Assembly (NCBI RefSeq): GCF_000968195.1
Contig: NZ_FO704550.1
Span: forward strand, 1,364,001 to 1,428,000
Direction of reading: 5' to 3'
Source: Xenorhabdus doucetiae
GTDB lineage: Bacteria > Pseudomonadota > Gammaproteobacteria > Enterobacterales > Enterobacteriaceae
Length of the DNA stretch: 64,000 bases
Shown here: positions 61,036 through 64,000 of the stretch, in pieces
Layout: every line of letters begins with the position of its first letter
Numbering within the stretch: the first letter of the stretch is position 1
Program-made: the position numbers and the translations under genes
The notes under the pieces: generated by a model
What the model saw: the letters and a program-made list of their open reading frames with translations, nothing else
What the model was told of the DNA's origin: nothing
Database searches by the model: none

Positions 61036-63171
61036 ATGGCACTTTCCAGTTCAATAAAAAACCAGATCAGTCAGTGGTACAAATCATTATCTACCCATAT
61101 TGAGGGGTTCATTCCACGCGCCCCCCAACGTCAAATGATCGCAGAGGTTGCAAAAACATTGGCCGATGAAGAGGGGCGGCATTTGGTGATCGAAGCCCCG
61201 ACGGGAGTGGGAAAAACGTTGTCATATCTGATTCCGGGGATTGCCGTTAGCCGGGCAGAGCAGAAACCCTTAGTGGTCAGTACCGCCAACGTTGCCCTGC
61301 AAGATCAAATCTATAGCAAGGATTTGCCTTTACTGCGTAAAATTATTCCTGACCTGAAATTCACGGGCGCTTTTGGTCGGGCACGTTATGTCTGCCCGCG
61401 CAATCTGGAAGCCATTTGTGCCGCAGAGGGAGAGCAGATTGACCTGATGTTTCTGGTTGAAGATCAGGCTGAAATAGCCAATAGTGAAGAGCGGGAACTG
61501 TGTCGCCGTTTGCGCAGTGATTATACAACGTTTGCATGGGATGGCTTACGTGACCACCATAAACTGGCACTGGCGGATTCGCTGTGGGCAAAAATCAGTA
61601 CGGATAAAATGAACTGTCTGGCGCGAAACTGCCAGTTTTACGCCCGTTGCCCCTTTTTTCTTGCCCGCAGGGAAATTGGAGAGGCCGATGTTATCGTTGC
61701 TAATCACGCTTTGGTGATGGTGGCGCTGGCAAGTGAATCGGTTTTACCGGAAGCAAAAAATCTGCTGTTAGTGCTGGATGAAGGGCACCATATCCCGGAG
61801 GTGGCAAGGGATGCGTTGGAAGTTGAAGGCGAGATTACCCTATTCCAGCTTAATGGGCAGCTAGACACATTTGTCCGTCATGTCGAGCAATACCTGACAC
61901 AATTTCGGCCGACAAAACCGCCTGCTTTGGCCAATATCCCTCGGCTACAAACGCATTGTGCAACAATCCGTGAATATTTTAAGGAAGTAGCGGAGATAAC
62001 ACAGGCGCTATTGCCTGAGCGCGGTGAAGCGGAAGAATTTCTATTTGAATTGGGAAAATTGCCGGAGAGTTTACTGCTGTGTTGTCAGCAATTATTTAAA
62101 CTCACGGATGGATTGCGTGGTTTGGCAGAGGCAATTTTAAATGATTTAAGTGATCAGACGGCCAAACAAGATATTGTCCGCTTACATCGCGCCATTTTGC
62201 AAACCAGCCGGACATTGGGCTATTTTGAAAATATGGCAAAACTGTGGCGTCTGGCAGCACAAGAAGAGTCGTCCCATGCGCCGATATCAAAATGGCTAAC
62301 GCGGCGCTATGAAAAAAACCAGTCACACCTTTATTTTCATTGTGCGGGAATTCGGGTCAGTGAACAATTAACCCAGCTATTATGGCGCTCTGTTCCCCAT
62401 GTTGTCGTGACATCCGCCACCTTGCGTTCACTGAATAGTTTTTCCCGTATTCAGGAACTGACCGGGTTACACGAAAATCATGATGATCGGTTTGTTACCC
62501 TGTTATCACCTTTTGAACATGTACGACAAGGGCGTCTGGTGATTCCCCAAATGACACAGGAACCGACCATTCATAATGAAATGCAGCACCTTGAGGAGAT
62601 GGCGCGTTATTTCCGTTCTCAGGTCATGGCAGGGAAGCATCGGGGAATGTTGGTACTTTTTAGCAGCCAGCGAGCAATGGAAGGCTTCCTCACTTTCGTT
62701 ACAGACTTGCGGTTGATGTTATTGGTACAAGGTGATCAGCCTCGCTATCGATTGGTAGAAACGCATTGCAAGCGTATTGATGAAGGGCAAGCCAGCGTTC
62801 TGGTTGGATTGCAGTCATTTGCTGAAGGATTGGATCTGAAAGGTGATTATCTTTCACAGGTCCATATCCATAAAATCGCATTTCCTCCGGTTACCAATCC
62901 GGTGATTATGACTGAAAGTGAATGGCTGAAATCGTTGAAACGTTACCCATTTGAAATCCAGAGTTTACCCAGCGCTTCTTTTAATTTGATCCAACAAGTA
63001 GGAAGATTAATTCGCAGCCATCAATGTTATGGCGATGTGGTAATTTATGACAATCGGTTATTGACCAAACGTTATGGCCCGCGTTTATTGAAGTCTTTGC
63101 CTGTATTTCCCATCGAACGGCCAAATGTGCCCTCAGAACAGGAATTAGCTGCCGTGAAAAAGGATAAATAA
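61036..63171 (+). CDS. dinG: DinG, iron-sulfur DNA/RNA helicase
   Basis: A 711-residue XPD-like superfamily 2 helicase (E. coli 716). Walker A is EAPTGVGKTLSYLIPG near residue 53, the iron-sulfur ligands are in YVCPRNLEAIC (near residue 116) and MNCLARNCQFYARCPF (near 194), Walker B is LVLDEGHHIPEV near 245, and a C-terminal QVGRLIRS motif is near 655. It unwinds R-loops and D-loops after DNA damage. I found no clear LexA box (CTG-N10-CAG) in the 127-base upstream gap. Confidence 0.94.
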   Translation: MALSSSIKNQISQWYKSLSTHIEGFIPRAPQRQMIAEVAKTLADEEGRHLVIEAPTGVGKTLSYLIPGIAVSRAEQKPLVVSTANVALQDQIYSKDLPLLRKIIPDLKFTGAFGRARYVCPRNLEAICAAEGEQIDLMFLVEDQAEIANSEERELCRRLRSDYTTFAWDGLRDHHKLALADSLWAKISTDKMNCLARNCQFYARCPFFLARREIGEADVIVANHALVMVALASESVLPEAKNLLLVLDEGHHIPEVARDALEVEGEITLFQLNGQLDTFVRHVEQYLTQFRPTKPPALANIPRLQTHCATIREYFKEVAEITQALLPERGEAEEFLFELGKLPESLLLCCQQLFKLTDGLRGLAEAILNDLSDQTAKQDIVRLHRAILQTSRTLGYFENMAKLWRLAAQEESSHAPISKWLTRRYEKNQSHLYFHCAGIRVSEQLTQLLWRSVPHVVVTSATLRSLNSFSRIQELTGLHENHDDRFVTLLSPFEHVRQGRLVIPQMTQEPTIHNEMQHLEEMARYFRSQVMAGKHRGMLVLFSSQRAMEGFLTFVTDLRLMLLVQGDQPRYRLVETHCKRIDEGQASVLVGLQSFAEGLDLKGDYLSQVHIHKIAFPPVTNPVIMTESEWLKSLKRYPFEIQSLPSASFNLIQQVGRLIRSHQCYGDVVIYDNRLLTKRYGPRLLKSLPVFPIERPNVPSEQELAAVKKDK

Positions 63172-63191
63172 CGCAAGAGGGCGTTATTTAT
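63164..63191 (+). terminator. Hairpin at the end of dinG
   Basis: ATAAATAACGC (63164-63174) and GCGTTATTTAT (63181-63191) form an 11-bp stem that includes the dinG stop codon. It could work in both directions against the convergent ABC gene. Confidence 0.55.
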
Positions 63192-63211
63192 CCCATTGAG
63201 TTGCATCAAAG

Positions 63212-63835
63212 TTAAAATTTGATGATTTGATTTTTATCTATTTTATAATCATGGGTCATTAACCCTTGCAAAAAGTTCTCATCATGAGCGCTTAGAACAA
63301 AAATTTTTTTGTCAGCAAGGGTTTTGATCAATGTCTTTAAAAAAGTGGTTGATTTTACATCAAGGCCATTGGTGGGTTCATCAAAAATATAAACGTCAAC
63401 ATCAGACATCAACGCCGATGTCAGCAGAAATTTCTTTTTAGTGCCCAAAGACATATGACCAAATTCTGTATTTAAGTAATGCGAGATACCAAAACCGGTT
63501 AAATACTCTTCCAATTGATGGTTATGACTGATATTTTTATAATGTTTGGTCAAATTGATGATATCAAGCCCAGTAAGAAAATCATAAAACTCTATGTGAT
63601 CTGACAGATAAAAACCTTGTTTTTGTAAATTGAATGTGTGATTTTTATCACCTGTGACGAAATTGATTTTACCTTTATTTATTTTTTTCATGCCAGAGAG
63701 ACAAGAAAGGAACGTGGTCTTCCCTGAGCCATTGATGCCGACAATACGATTTATGCCAATATTAAATTGACAATTAACATTTGAAAATATTTTTCTATTA
63801 CCCACTGTCGTTTCTAGCCCAATGATATCAAGCAT
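63212..63835 (-). CDS. ABC transporter ATPase subunit
   Basis: A 207-residue single ABC domain. Walker A GINGSGKTTFLSCLSGMKK is near residue 33, signature region GHMSLGTKKKFLLTSALM near 125 and Walker B VYIFDEPTNGLD near 147, with a switch His in LSAHDENF. It is AT-rich compared with dinG. It probably belongs to an exporter whose permease genes lie outside the window to the right; it cannot be assigned to a substrate. AGGAGGTTATATTT precedes the ATG. Bases 63836-64000 show no gene. Confidence 0.82.
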   Translation of the reverse strand: MLDIIGLETTVGNRKIFSNVNCQFNIGINRIVGINGSGKTTFLSCLSGMKKINKGKINFVTGDKNHTFNLQKQGFYLSDHIEFYDFLTGLDIINLTKHYKNISHNHQLEEYLTGFGISHYLNTEFGHMSLGTKKKFLLTSALMSDVDVYIFDEPTNGLDVKSTTFLKTLIKTLADKKIFVLSAHDENFLQGLMTHDYKIDKNQIIKF

Positions 63836-64000
63836 AAATATAACCTCCTAAACAAGAAAATAGCACTATGAAACATAGTGTCAGTAATTTTGTGTATTGT
63901 GTTTTTGATAGGTTGATTAAAGCCGTAAAGATAGAGATGACACAATAATAAAGAAATAAAACTATATGAAATGAATGGGTTACAAAAATAGCAAATACAC

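Noticed and set aside
1..64000. CRISPR arrays
   Set aside because: No regularly spaced short repeats with unique spacers were found; the only tandem repeats are the tRNA-Lys cluster and those inside the 37918-38727 gene.

Overview
The window looks like chromosome from an entomopathogenic enterobacterium, most likely Xenorhabdus and less likely Photorhabdus. The housekeeping genes are close relatives of Escherichia coli proteins (TolB, Pal, AroG, GpmA, ModABC, RhlE, DinG). The DNA is moderately AT-rich, there is a very large insecticidal-type RHS protein, and insertion sequences and short palindromic elements are scattered through it. The genus is inferred from content and style, not from a database match.

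Region by region. 1-4560: the end of the tol-pal envelope operon (tolA 3' part, tolB, pal, cpoB), then a tRNA-Lys cluster with two intact genes and three damaged copies. The damaged copies carry a palindromic insert in the T loop. 4561-8762: pnuC with a NadR-like operator (nadA is not beside it), aroG, gpmA and a CPBP-type membrane protease. 8763-13558: molybdate genes modF (reverse strand), acrZ and modABC, with modE missing from its usual place. 13559-17650: ybhA, pgl, a VOC-domain protein, and a papain-like protein plus lipoprotein pair whose 5' end has no start codon.

17650-36505: a block of an SPI-7/PFGI-1-class integrative and conjugative element. It holds parA, dnaB, parB, DUF2857, STY4528, PFL_4669, topB, STY4534, ssb, a Ner-like regulator, pilL, TIGR03759, TIGR03765, the traD coupling protein and TIGR03747. 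An ATPase/DUF4276 gene pair, probably phage defence, sits inside it as cargo. No integrase, relaxase or further type IV secretion genes are present, so the element is partial here. Several hairpin-rich noncoding stretches lie between its genes.

36506-42500: insertion-sequence debris, with an IS630-family element, a tandem-repeat protein cut by an IS30 copy and a dead MFS fragment, then a divergent TetR/MFS pair. 42501-51225: the conserved ybhGFSR drug exporter with its regulator cecR, divergent rhlE, and dusC. 51476-54292: a second IS30 copy, an unrecognised 390-residue protein and a palindromic element. 54293-59371: a 1692-residue RHS protein whose AT-rich C-terminal tip looks like a swapped-in toxin. 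59372-64000: a GlsB/YeaQ-type protein, sseA, a small membrane protein, dinG and an ABC-transporter ATPase.

How the parts work together: the first 16 kb is core metabolism and envelope maintenance. The ICE block carries replication, partition and conjugation functions together with a likely defence cargo. The right half holds efflux, translation and RNA functions plus a secreted toxin candidate.
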